This document shows positions 1 through 11,049 of a stretch of DNA of 64,000 bases, piece by piece (the first letter of the stretch is position 1; the number at the start of each line of letters is the position of its first letter). Both the position numbers and the translations under genes were made by a program. Source of the stretch: Calycina herbarum (Eukaryota; Ascomycota; Leotiomycetes; Helotiales; Pezizellaceae); contig LLEY01000040.1 of the NCBI GenBank assembly GCA_001414485.1, forward strand, positions 186,001-250,000, given 5' to 3'. Under the pieces are notes generated by a model, which was not told the origin of the DNA, did not search any database, and saw nothing but the letters and a program-made list of their open reading frames with translations.

Positions 1-2460
1 GCAAAGTTATGAGAAACCTAAATATAAATTTTGTAGGCAAATCCAAAACAATTTAAAGCAAAAACAATAGAAGGAAAAGCTTATTTATTATTTGGACCCG
101 ACTAGAGAACCCTCGTCGAGGATATTCATGAAAGCTCCGGATAAAGGGAGCTTTGGATAAATGAAAATAAGATCTGATTGATACCCATTAAAAAGGATGT
201 TGTCATTGGATAGATGGGTTACTTAACCCATGTATCTCCAAAAAGGCACTTCGTGAGACTGGCCAATTCGTATGATTTCCACAACTTTATGCATTCTGCA
301 ATGTAACAAAGAGAACCCCGCTATGGGAAAGGTTCACCACTCAATTTGATGCTGGATAAATTGCAATGCTTATGTGGGACTTGATGGGATCATCTGTCAT
401 ATGTTGAGGGTATATCGGTGATCGTTTCTTAATAAGGTTAAGAAAAAGCCGTTGAGCGGTTCGCGATGAAGAATAAAAGCGGCAGTAAATACTTTAGCTT
501 TCGTAGTTCTCGTTGTTGTCTCTTTCTAGGAGAACCACTTAAATTCTCCTAGAAAGTTCGACCAATTTAAATGTTAACCCAAACGGTTTAGGAAAATTGT
601 GTCCAATTGTCCCAAAGTATTTAAGGTAATACTAAAACTGTGCTAGAAAGTTAGAGCTACTTACTGGCTGCCGCTTTTGTTATCCATCGCAGAGCGGTAT
701 GAAATACCCCTGCCAATGCGGGAGTGGAGAAGCAAATGCAAGGCTGTTGAAGGTATTCAGCCTATAGTGCGGGGTACCGCGACTTCACAGCGAGAGTCAT
801 AGTAACGCGTGTTCTTGTCATACGTCGGTTATTGGGCCGGCTAAAGTCTGGCCGTGATTTTGACCGAGAGATAACCATGCTAAATGGTCTGGTGTTGAGG
901 CTTTGATGGAGTAATTGTTTTGGGATTTGGGAGGTTGGTGTTGTGAATTTCAAAGTTACCTAGAAGCGGAGGTGGCGGTGCAGGTCACGTTTTAGTGAAC
1001 GTGGCTGAAACTTGTTACTTGACTTCAAGTCGAGTTCCAAGTTGCACCCGATGACATATGACACCTGTTTTCAGGAACAGAGAGATCCAACTCGGTTACA
1101 GTAGCTCAGAAAAGAGTTGTTGGTAATAGTCACGTTTCTCACATCCATCCGCCAGCACCGGAACGACCTCGGTCCTCCCACAAGCTCACAAGCTCCTTCG
1201 GCGGCTGTGATGAAGATTTATTACAACACCTAAGTTACCAGGCTTCACAACCGCAGCGTCAATCGGACCTTATTACTCCTCTTCCGGGGCGATACACGTT
1301 TACTCAATTCAGCCACGAGGTGTTGGTTCAAGGTCAAGGTCTTCGATAGGCATCGTTTTAGAAAAGAAGAAAACACGAGGGAAACAGCTCTGTTTGTGTT
1401 GGCGCCTGCCATCTCTAAAACAAAAAACCAACACCTCGGTACCAACAATAGCTAACCTTTAATAACAGTATCTTCAGTCATATCAGTCATCGCTTAAAAT
1501 GGCAACATCTTCTCTCAGCTCATCTATTTTAGAGTGGTTGTTCTATTTTTCAAGAGCCAAGTGCGTTGCGAGTGCGTTGCGAGAATAGAAGAATCAAGTA
1601 TATAGTTCATCTCATCCTCATAATTCCTCTTGTTTATTTCCAATCCGGTCTGTCGTCTTTCCGGTCAGAATTTTGGAATCGCTTATGTCACCCCTTTGTT
1701 GGTCTGGCTCAACACCCCTTGTCAACCGAAAGGAGACCATATTTTTAGCCCATAACCGCGCTCCTCAAGGTTCTTGGAGGTTCCTGACGAACACAGAGCA
1801 CCTCTTTTGTTTCTCTCCCCTACAAAACAACCCCCCCTTCGCCTCTTCCACCACTCAACATCGAGTCATCGCAGAATCTTTTTTGTTTCATGTTTCATCC
1901 GAGGATGGATAGGATGGATGATTGTCGATAAGGCTGAGCAAATCTGGATGTTGGGGTGGTGACATCTCGTTTGAGCCACGCCCCCCTGGCAAGGACCTAT
2001 TTTCAGACCTCGGCGCCTCTCCCGTTGCCGTAGACGCCCTGACAGCCCGTTAACCGCCCAAGTTGACTAACGCTGGAGATGCGATCGAAGAGTTTTACTC
2101 GAGTATCATTCCAATCTCCCCAATTAACAAATGCAATTTGCTTTGTTGCTAATGTTGGAGATGAAGGTTTTGATTTCAACGTACCTTTTTTCACGAGTCA
2201 ATACCTGCAGGTACCATACAGACATGAGCGCTCAACTTGGTATCCCTCCCAGTTGGCTTCCTTCCCAGTCTGTACCTGCAGCTGACAACTACCGGACAAC
2301 CTCTGCATACCACCAGACATAAACTAAGCCTCCATTTTTCATTCCTCCATCTCAAAAAATAGATAAACATCTACTAACCAGTCACAACTCCGGTTGCACA
2401 AGACTAGGATACCTATCCACAGCCTAGTAAACACACTCACATGATTCCTCCCCACTATCT
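1..2460. other. Non-coding stretch, no supported gene
   Basis: No reading frame here has the length, start context or domain content of a real gene. The first 760 bases are AT-rich. A perfect 13-bp inverted repeat lies at 522-556 (separate entry). The rest is mixed composition and probably distal upstream sequence of the Myb-like gene; a lineage-specific ncRNA cannot be excluded. Confidence 0.5.
522..556. repeat. Perfect 13-bp inverted repeat (hairpin)
   Basis: The arms CTTTCTAGGAGAA (522-534) and TTCTCCTAGAAAG (544-556) are exact reverse complements with a 9-nt spacer. There is no T run typical of a Pol III end and no adjacent gene. Its role is unknown. Confidence 0.75.
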
Positions 2461-3445
2461 ACCTACAGTACCTCGTCTAACCCCCCCCCCCTTTACACGC
2501 CAGACCCCCCGTATTCATCCTCACACACGCCATCCCCATGCTCACTACCCCCCTTACCCTAGTTCCATCTACCCTCATCCTAGTCCGATCAAATGAGACA
2601 GCCGCCCACTCCACCCTCCCGACCAATCCTACAACCGGCTTGTCTCCTGACCGTGATCGACAAAAACAGTTGGAAGCTCCCCTTCTACACTCCGCGCCTA
2701 CTCTATCAAGGCTGGGGGTTTCAAAGTCCGCGGTTGCAGGTGAACCAAACCGTTGGGTTGGGAGATCTACCGTGTCCATCCAGTTACACACCACCAAATT
2801 CTCCCTTGAATGTTTCACCAGCTTGTCCGTGGTCTCGATTTAGGACATCCGGCGTCTGTTGAGGCTAAAAACCCTTTTGGAGTACTTTCTGCCTACCTTG
2901 CAAGTCGCGTGGTATGTGTGTTGTTTGGCGCTGCGGCCCCCATCTCTCTGAAGATATCATGGAACCCAAACCACTAGATTCACAAGAGACAACACAATCC
3001 GATTCCATATAAGTATAGGCCCGCCCAGTCCAACCCAGAGGCCTTTCCCTTCTTGTTTTATTCCCCAGATCAGTCAGCTTTTTCATTCGTCTTCCTTATC
3101 ATTCTTCATCTTTATACCCACTTCGATGCGATTTCCTTGATCCAAAATTTTCTCATATTTCCTATCGATTTCATTTTTTGTTCTCAACCAAAAAGTTTGC
3201 CTTCCACTCGTTTGATACGCAGTCAACCCTACCAACCCCTCCAGGAGAGGCGTCTAATTCCTCTTAATTCTCACAACTCCTTCACTCTCAACCACTCATC
3301 CTATATCCACTCTCATCCTTACACCACACACGCATAACATCTTCAACCTTTCACTCTCATCCATACACTCACTCCCCTCTCACCCTACTCAACACACACA
3401 CCCTTTCTCTTCAACACTTAATCACCACCTCCCCCCACATTCAAA
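2461..3445 (+). promoter_or_regulatory. Upstream and leader region of the Myb-like gene
   Basis: An 11-base C run at 2481-2491 opens this stretch. A TATA-like ATATAAG at 3007-3013 is followed by about 400 nt of strongly pyrimidine-rich, CA-rich sequence up to the ATG at 3446, as is common in fungal 5' leaders. The frames visible on both strands are by-products of the skewed composition. A TATA near 3010 would imply a leader of about 400 nt. Confidence 0.45.
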
Positions 3446-4459
3446 ATGCCAAAAGGCGACAGACGTTCCCTCCACAACCCAGGAGGCTACTACCTCCAAA
3501 GCCCCGTCACCTCAACCCAACCCTACTCAGACAACTACTATTCCGTGCCCATCCAAAATACCATGTCCCAGTCGCCCTACACACAACAAACCCATCATCA
3601 ACAAAGCTACTCAACCGGCGGCGCCGTCCAACCAATAACTCAAACCCAACCCCTCTACGCCATGCCCCAATCCGCACCCCTCCAACCCGTCCAATCCCCT
3701 CTCACATCCCTCCGTCCCTCGTCAGGAGCCTGGACCCCCACAGACGACCAGACACTCATGAATGCCCGTTCCGCAGGCATGAACTGGCAGCCCATAAAGC
3801 AAATGTACTTCCCGCTCAAAACACCAAACGCATGTCGGAAGCGTCACGAGAGGTTGATGGAGAAGCGGAACGCGGATGATTGGGATGGGACGAAGCTCGA
3901 GGGGTTAGCGAGGAGTTATATGGGGATGAGAAGGGAGATTTGGGCTGGTCTTGCCGAGGCAACGGGGGAGAAATGGAGTGTGGTTGAGCAGAAGGTGTGT
4001 TTCCCTATACCCTAGACATTTCCCCGGGACCCATTCTAAGGAACCAAAGCTAACAAGAAAAAGTGTATGTCCCAAGGACTAAAAAACCTGCAAACAGCCG
4101 CTAGGTCCTCAGCCCGCCGCGAACGTCTCTCCACAAACCACCATTCTCATCCCTCCCACCCATCACCAAGCTACCCACCTTCCTACCCACCCTACTCCTC
4201 GTCCTCAATCCGTGACGACTCAGGGATAGAAATCGAGGATCTCGAGTCGGGAGATTACAACGATGGCTCCAGCGATCGCTCATCTTACGGAGGATATGGA
4301 CATACCCACTCGAATTCCGGTGGGAGTGGTGTTGGCGGAGGAAGCCAGAATGGGTATGCTGTTAATGGTGGTCAAATGAATGGTGGACATGGACATGGAG
4401 GACGGTTACCAAGTATGGACATGGGGATCGATGCCATCATCAACCGACCCCGGCAGTGA
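3446..4459 (+). CDS. Myb/SANT-like DNA-binding protein
   Basis: Two exons, 3446-3994 and 4064-4459, give 314 residues; the 69-nt intron opens with GTGTGT and is phase 0. The first 95 residues are a Gln/Pro/Ser/Tyr-rich tail. Residues about 96-141 form a Myb-like repeat (W-T-P-T-D-D-Q start, central W, then P-N-A-C-R-K-R-H). A second, weaker Trp-containing repeat (about 146-192) spans the splice site, so correct splicing is needed to complete it. The C-terminus is His/Ser/Gly-rich and disordered. The family is nuclear and DNA-binding; the target genes are unknown. The long leader suggests regulated expression. The start has an AAAATG context. Codon use changes from C-ending to G-ending near 3835. 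The name is only a family assignment. Confidence 0.82.
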
Positions 4460-5567
4460 CTCCCCTTCCTCTCTTTCTCATTTTTTGTTTTGTCTTCACC
4501 TGTTTGTTATTTCTCTGGTTTGAAAATATCCACGGAGTGGTCAAGGATTGTTTATGAGGCGTTCATGAGGTGTTTTGAATTTTTTATGGGATGAGGCGTG
4601 GAGAAAAAACGGTCCTTACTTAATACTGGGTTGGGGGAGACGAAGAAGGACAAAAACATTCATTTACAGCAGGCACTGCAGGGGCAAGAGACAGAGAAGG
4701 ATAACGAGATTTACGACCTTTTTGAATTGGGTAGAAGTGTTTTTGTATGACTATAGCCTTAATGGCAAAAGCCTCAACGGCAAGATTGAATGAAAATGAA
4801 TGATACTTTGAATACACTTTGGCTTTATTTATTTATTTACTTGAGTACTCTCCTACACGATTGACTACGTTGTAAGTAAATTCGATTATTATTATTGTCC
4901 CAAAAAACTGGGGAAAATCACATTGCTTAAATGAGGTTGCGATAATAGACATAGTGAATGTTCGTCGCAAGTCTATTCCATTCTTAATAATGTCCCAAAA
5001 AACTGGAAAAATTCAAGTGCATACACGAGGTTGGGAGAATGCACCAAGTAAATGCTCGTCGTAAAATAGTTCACTCATTTCTATTGTACTAACTGTTCCA
5101 GAAGAAAGGAATTGTTAGATTAATGATGGGACGAAAAAAATCTTAGCTATTAACAAATTTCTCATTGGGATGAATTTCGATCCTCATAGTCGGCTGAGAA
5201 TTTCTATTTGATCCCCTCGACAAAGAGATCAAGAGAGCAGTGAACCACAGCACTTTGATACCAGGGGTTCTTCCCAGATACCGGAAAATATTGGGGTTCA
5301 AAATAGGATTTCACGTCACACGAAACACCCCGCCATCATAAAAGGTACTTGGGTACATGTGTACAAAATAGAAACCTTGGCATACGGGCCCCAAAACATT
5401 TCAAACGCCATATTCCTACAGTCTTCTTCTCAGATCTAGCACCCCATTCCCACCCCACCCCACCCCATGCCATGCATATGCAATGTACAATACAAGGGTA
5501 ATAGATACGAAGATATGAAAATACGAGATAGTAAAAACTTGCCGCGCTCGGGTGTTTCTCTAAATTC
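4460..5567. other. Intergenic region between convergent genes
   Basis: This holds the 3' flanks of the Myb-like gene (+) and COX10 (-). It contains a two-copy tandem repeat at 4896-5085 (separate entry) and CCCCA repeats near 5448-5466. No coding sequence is supported. Confidence 0.6.
4896..5085. repeat. Diverged 95-bp tandem duplication
   Basis: Two copies begin with TGTCCCAAAAAACTGG at 4896 and 4991. Both continue through ACGAGGTTG/ATGAGGTTG-like and AATG(T/C)TCGTCG(C/T) blocks in the same order. The copies are clearly alignable but diverged, so the duplication is not recent. Confidence 0.75.
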
Positions 5568-7130
5568 TTACCGCCGAGATGGCAGTGCTGCTATCGCCGC
5601 AGTTCTCGCTTCCGGACTGACTTGTTTCTTACTTGCACTCAACACCGCCTCCTCCTCATCCTCCTCAAGCCACTCTTCATCCTCTTCAAAGTCCGGTTCT
5701 CCAACCACAGCCCTCCAAACTCGCTGCCACATCCCCTTCTTCTCTACCATGGCCAGAATCATCACGACTGGTAGATGCCATACACTTGCCCAAAACAAAC
5801 CCTTTGCACTGCCTTTCTGTCCCTCGAGTTTCCAAAACTTGACGGCTTCTCGGACCAGCCAGACATTGATAGGTGTACTAGCCACGGCAAACGACCATTC
5901 CGTGATATTGTAATAACAAAGTCCGATGCAAATAGGAATGAATGCGAGACTGTAGCGTACTGCGACTCGGCCGTTGCGAGCGGGGTTCACCCAACACAGC
6001 ATTTTATATCCCGCATTCTTATATTCCTCCCGAATCGACCAAGAAAGTGACATGAAATGCGGGAACTGCCATGCGACAAGTAGACCCGCCAGCAACCAAC
6101 CTCCCGCATTTTCCACTCCCAACGTCAACTCCTTCCAATCGCCCGCTTCTGTAGCAGATTGTCCGGCCGCAGCGGCCCAACCCATCATCGGGGGAATTCC
6201 ACCAACAATGGCCCCAACCCAGGTATTGATGACGGAAACCCGTTTCAGGGGCGTATATACACCGGCATACAGGATGATGTTTATAGCTCCGAGGAAGGAA
6301 ACCGTCGGGTTCACACCAAAGTATAAGGCTGTTGTTCCCACCAACCCACTGAGAATCGCAAAGGCCGCAGCACCCCTTGTAGAGATCAATTTTCGTACTA
6401 GAGGTCGGTTGCGTGTTCGAGTCATCATGGCGTCCCATTTGGGTTCGTAGAGCATGTTGAAGGCGTTTGCGGAGGCGGCGCATAGGGTGGTGCCTGTGGT
6501 GAGGAAAAAGAGGGTGAGGGTTGAGAGGGAGGGCGTGTCTGTCAATGATGGCGACAGCATTTCGGGGACGGGGTAGAGGGAGTAGGTTGCACATGCGGTC
6601 AGGACGACGAGGACTGACAGTCGTGGTTTCGAGAGGGAGAGGAGTATAGGGATGAGCCGGCGTAGGGAATTGATTGGAGCTGCGGCGGCGGTTTCGGTGA
6701 GGGTTGAGGAGGTATTGGTAGGTAGAACTAGATCAGATTGTGAGGATGCTTCAGCTGCGCGTTTGGCGGCTTGTCTTTTACGGTGTGGGAGTGATTCTGG
6801 TGATTCTGCTTCCAATGTTGGCGGGGTGGTCTGACTTGGTTTTGATGTTGCTTTTCCACCAGCGATTGAATTCGTCTCTTGTATGGTCGATGTGATTGCT
6901 CCTCTCCTCGAGCCCGCTCTTGTTTTTTCCAATGATCCATTTGCAAAGAAATATTCGGTTCTTAAGCGTGGCGTGTTGCCGGCGATGGCAGTTTTAGGGA
7001 CGGTAGTCCTGGAGAAAGCTCTGGCTATGGAGCGCGAAGAGAGGGTGGGAGTCTGTCGCAGACATGCTGAGCATACGGTAGTGAGGCCATTGTATCTCAG
7101 GGCACTCTTGGCGGGATACCGTATAATCAT
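5568..7130 (-). CDS. COX10: Protohaem IX farnesyltransferase, mitochondrial (haem O synthase)
   Basis: Single exon. Starting at the ATG at 7130 gives 520 residues and a classic Arg/Ser-rich mitochondrial presequence (MIIRYPAKSALRY). An upstream in-frame ATG at 7208 would add 26 residues that do not look like a targeting signal, so 7130 is preferred. The UbiA prenyltransferase core has the metal-diphosphate motif NMLYEPKWDAMMTRTRNRPL around residues 225-244, followed by several hydrophobic helices and the G-G-I-P-P-M-M-G-W segment. The family adds a farnesyl group to haem B in the inner mitochondrial membrane, the first step to haem A of cytochrome c oxidase. An acidic tail (E/D runs) closes the protein. 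It is divergent from the MFS gene with about 1.05 kb between them. Confidence 0.93.
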   Translation of the reverse strand: MIIRYPAKSALRYNGLTTVCSACLRQTPTLSSRSIARAFSRTTVPKTAIAGNTPRLRTEYFFANGSLEKTRAGSRRGAITSTIQETNSIAGGKATSKPSQTTPPTLEAESPESLPHRKRQAAKRAAEASSQSDLVLPTNTSSTLTETAAAAPINSLRRLIPILLSLSKPRLSVLVVLTACATYSLYPVPEMLSPSLTDTPSLSTLTLFFLTTGTTLCAASANAFNMLYEPKWDAMMTRTRNRPLVRKLISTRGAAAFAILSGLVGTTALYFGVNPTVSFLGAINIILYAGVYTPLKRVSVINTWVGAIVGGIPPMMGWAAAAGQSATEAGDWKELTLGVENAGGWLLAGLLVAWQFPHFMSLSWSIREEYKNAGYKMLCWVNPARNGRVAVRYSLAFIPICIGLCYYNITEWSFAVASTPINVWLVREAVKFWKLEGQKGSAKGLFWASVWHLPVVMILAMVEKKGMWQRVWRAVVGEPDFEEDEEWLEEDEEEAVLSASKKQVSPEARTAAIAALPSRR

Positions 7131-8186
7131 TGCTTGTCGTTGTGAGTTGGCCGGCAAGCTTGAATTCCAAAGTTCATGGTGTTGAAGCTCGATCGGATCA
7201 TAATTCATGGCGGCATTTACCGGGATAAATTGGGCCAATCAGAAACATGATGTTTCCGACCGCATTTTGGGTTGAAATCCACCTCGCCAGCCTTGAATTT
7301 CACCTGGACTGCAACAGAGTACAAAGTACGAGTGTCTTACTCGTACAGACCTTGACTCCGAGTTCATCTCATCCAAAGTTCCCTTTCAAATGAGGGTTGG
7401 CACGTATGTTTGCGATTACTATTCCCCGTCCGTTGCCGAGGTTGATATTCCCATCAAATGCTGCCCGTACTGGTGGTACTCGTCGCAAAACAGACGGAAA
7501 TGGGATTGCGACATATCCCTTCCCGTGTTTTGAAGTATCCTTTTCCAAGCTGAGTTAGATCTCTTTGGGTTTAACCTACCCTGGCCTCTTCCTTCCTACG
7601 GGGTCCTAGTGGCTGGCAAGGGAAAACGCGGACCCCTTTCATTCTTTTCATGATCTCGTACGTACTGTTAACATCGATTTGACGGAATTTCATCTTCTCG
7701 ATCCCATAGCATGTGTCAGTTCGGATAGAGGAGCACAAATTCGGCTTATATATACGATGTATTCCCTTCTCACTGTGGCTCAGTAGTGCTGAGTAGATTG
7801 TAACCCTTCTTGCCGAGGGTAAATCGCAATAGTTACGTCCGTATGTGCGTTCAGTACCCTATTTCCCTGAAAAGAACCTATCAGAAGAAGGACATACTGC
7901 TTTTCACGCTTATTTTGAGCCGCGAAGCCAAGAACTTTATCGAGGTTGACATAAAACGATCATGTTTACTCATCTTTTTCCTTCCGTTTGTAGTGGAGTA
8001 ATCAAAGAGTGAAAGTAATCATTGCAATCTCGCAATGCGCTCGCTTGCACATTACGAATCCACTAAACTCCGTCGGGTGACTGAATCTATATCTTCCTCG
8101 TTGTGCCAGTGTCGCGATGTTCCTTGTACGTTCAAATAGCACAACACTCTCAAACTGTACCTTATCTCGTTAAGTAACATCCCACG
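7131..8186. promoter_or_regulatory. Divergent promoter region, COX10 / MFS transporter
   Basis: This upstream space serves both genes. A TATATATA box at 7747-7754 faces the MFS gene, 433 nt before its ATG. The COX10 side has no TATA-like box close to its start, as expected of a housekeeping gene. No gene is supported inside. Confidence 0.45.
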
Positions 8187-9768
8187 ATGGCTCAAAATCA
8201 GGGAGGAGTCTTGGAAGGACAAAATATCGACGAGGAGGCTGCTATTTCACCTGACCCGATAGAGGAGAGCAAAAAGGAAGATGGAGAAGCAAGCACACCA
8301 AGTGTGAGCAGTGACGATTCGAAGGAGGAAGTAATTCTAGATTGGGATACACCAGACGATCCAGCAAATCCACATAATTGGACCCTTCGGTGGAAAATCT
8401 ACCACACAGCTATTCCAGCACTTTATGGTTTCATAATGTAAGTTTGTCCTTCCGCATTACACTTCTTGACCCCGCTAATATTATGGCAGCACAATGGCAA
8501 CTTCAGCATACGTCCCAGCAATCCCACTTGTCATGAAGGCCTTTTCTGTAGAGCGAGAAATTGCAGTCCTACCATTATCCTTCTACACATTTGGTTTCGT
8601 TCTCGGACCAATATTAGCCGGACCTCTTTCCGAACTCTATGGTCGACGGATCATATACTGGACATCCCTCCCACTGCTCATGGTCTTCACCGCTATATCC
8701 GGCGCTTCAAACAACATCACCCAACTCATCATCAATCGTTTAATAGCCGGTATTGTTGGATCTGGTGCTCTGGCAGTAGGAGCAGGAACAGTAGCAGACT
8801 CCTGGTCTCCCCAAGCTAATGGCCGAGCAGCGATAGGATTCATTCTCGCACCTTTCCTCGGACCAGCACTTGGACCTATAGCAGGAGCATACATCATCGA
8901 TGAATATCACCAAAACTGGCGGTGGTCACAATGGGTCGTCCTCATCGTAGCAGCGCCCGTTCTCCTCCTCGCAACCTTCATGTCAGAAACTTCAAAACAC
9001 AGAATCCTAACCGTTCGCCAAAAGAAACTGGGGAAAAAGATCCCCCATCAAACAGGCGACACCCGTCTCCTCCTCCAAAAAATAGGCCAAGCAGTTATTA
9101 GACCCATCCACATGATGTTTCTCGAACCCCTTGTTGCTTCCTTGAGCATCTACACCGGCTTCGCATTCGCAATGTTATTCTCCTTCTTCGGCTCTTACTC
9201 CTACGTTTTCGCAACAGTCTATCATTTCAACCAAAAACAGATTTCTTTAACATACTTGGGGATTCTAATCGGTGTTTTCCTCGCCGTCATAGCATTCATT
9301 CTTTTCGACGCAACCCTCTACAGAAAAGCCGCCGTGAAAGCCGGCGGAAAACCAGCACCAGAACATAGACTCTACGCCGCAATGCTCGGTTCCATCTGTC
9401 TCCCCATAGGCCTCTTCTGGTTCGCATTCGCCCCACATAAAGACGTGCATTGGATTGTCCCCGTTCTCGCGGGCATACCATTCGGTGTGGGCAATCTTAC
9501 TATTTTCATTAGTGTTACTACTTATCTCCTTGATGTTTACCAGGCTAAGAATGGGGCGAGTGCGGTGGCTGCGAATGGCATTTTGAGATATGCGTTTGGA
9601 GCTATTTTCCCGCTTTTTACGGTGCAGATGTATGAGGCTATGGGGATTAGGGGGGCGGGGAGTGTTTTTGCGGGGGTGAGCTGTTTGTTGATGCCGCTTC
9701 CTTGGGTTTTCTTTTGGAGGGGGAAGGAGTTGAGGAAGAGGAGTCGGTATGATACTTTCAAGGGGTAG
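8187..9768 (+). CDS. MFS transporter, DHA1 multidrug/polyamine type
   Basis: Two exons, 8187-8437 and 8490-9768, encode 509 residues; the 52-nt intron has GTAAGT, a CTAAT branch point and CAG. An acidic cytosolic N-terminus of about 65 residues precedes the D-x-P-x-x-P-x-N-W motif typical of fungal DHA1 exporters. Motif A appears as AGPLSELYGRRIIYW after TM2; motif C-like glycines (GPALGPIAGAY) lie in TM5; N-W-R-W-S-Q-W follows. The length and 12-14 hydrophobic segments fit a complete plasma-membrane H+ antiporter. Relatives such as Flu1, Tpo1 and Caf5 export drugs, polyamines or toxins; the substrate here cannot be read from sequence. There is no biosynthetic cluster next to it. Codon use shifts from C-ending to G/T-ending near 9485 without loss of frame. 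Confidence 0.9.
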
Positions 9769-11049
9769 ACTAGTGTAAATTGGTTTTTTTGGGGTGATGT
9801 TTGGCTGAGAGGGGGCTGGTTTGGAATTCTGTTGTTGGTGGTTTTTGTGGCATAGCGTGTGGAGTTGGTTTTTTAGGTTTAGATTAGAATTGGATCATAT
9901 TAATTTTTGTCAAACTTTGGACTTTTGTTCTACTGCGGCCTATCTTTCTTTTCTACAGATATTACAAGTACTGTGCTAGAAGGTTTTGCAATTTACAACC
10001 ACCAAAGACTGGGATACCTCGGCGCTCCTCTCCCCCTTAATTGGCCAAGTAAAAATAGCAAAATCGATTCAATTGCGCCAAAGATTTCGACAACTAATTC
10101 TTGATTCTTCTAGAAGTGCGAGAACGCTGGTTGAAGAGATGTGATAAGTGTAGTTCACTGCAAGTTCTTTTTTTAGGCGAGTCGACTATTGGTAGGTCAC
10201 CTATAAACAGCAGGCTATTATCACTTCAGCTATTGGTAGGTCACCTACCAATAGTTGGACTTTTGAGATCCAAAGCTGTTTTCAGTCACAAAATTTTATT
10301 CTACAACGTAGGTTGGAAAAAATAATTTGATAGGCGAAGCACAATAATATCATCATATGTTTCTGTCTAACCAGTTCTTCGATTATGCAGTGCTATTATT
10401 CAAATTCAATGTTGAGTAATCCATCAACTCCAAGGGATTGTCCCCAGTCACATCATATTCCATGGGTATGATCCCATCGTCTGAGAAGCTTAGAAGCGCT
10501 TAGTAGAGTGTTTTTCCCCAGGCAAATATCCTGGTGGACCTCTCATTCGGGAAAGAAAGCGTCAATGAGGGGACTATAAAAAAAGGAAGAGTGGTCACGT
10601 GCTTTATGTCAAGTTCTCGTAGATAATGGAGTTTTGATATACAGAGCTCAATTTGGGATTTGGAAATTTTGAAGATACTTGAAATTGTTTCTAAAAAGAA
10701 AAGTTGCACCGGAAACTTAAAACAATAAAACGTGATAATAAAGCCGAACTTAAGCTTTCATTAATACACTACCACAATTGATATATACACAAGGACTCGC
10801 CTCGGCACGGCCGGAAGATTACTGTACCTAGTGCTTCAATGAAAAGAAAACATCGTCATTTCAAAGTTAAAGTTAATCATCACGACAATGAACAACTTTC
10901 ATAATTAATTCAGCTTAATACAACCCGTATCTAAATACAATCTTCTTCATTTCCTCGCCCAGTTTCAGACATCTCATTCCCTCTAAACCCCAACAGGTGG
11001 GCTGTTATAAATTTTCAGCTCATCTCACTCTAGCCAGCCTCCTCTCAAA
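9769..11049. other. Intergenic region, AT-rich
   Basis: No gene is supported. It holds a 25-bp palindrome with a partial direct copy (10186-10254, separate entry). A TTATAAAT near 11005 lies only about 45 nt before the F-box ATG, so it may not be the functional TATA box. Confidence 0.5.
10186..10254. repeat. 25-bp palindrome with partial direct copy
   Basis: CTATTGGTAGGT-C-ACCTACCAATAG at 10230-10254 has perfect 12-bp arms around one base. The left arm plus centre (CTATTGGTAGGTCACCTA) also occurs at 10186-10203. It could be a dimeric regulator site or a mobile-element end; the sequence does not decide. Confidence 0.75.

Noticed and set aside
7131..7238. Longer COX10 N-terminus
   Set aside because: The first codon at 7238 is TTG, not ATG, and the ATG at 7208 gives a poor targeting sequence; 7130 gives a typical mitochondrial presequence.
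8187..9768. MFS transporter as part of a secondary-metabolite cluster
   Set aside because: Neighbours are COX10 and an F-box gene; no synthase, oxygenase or pathway regulator is nearby.
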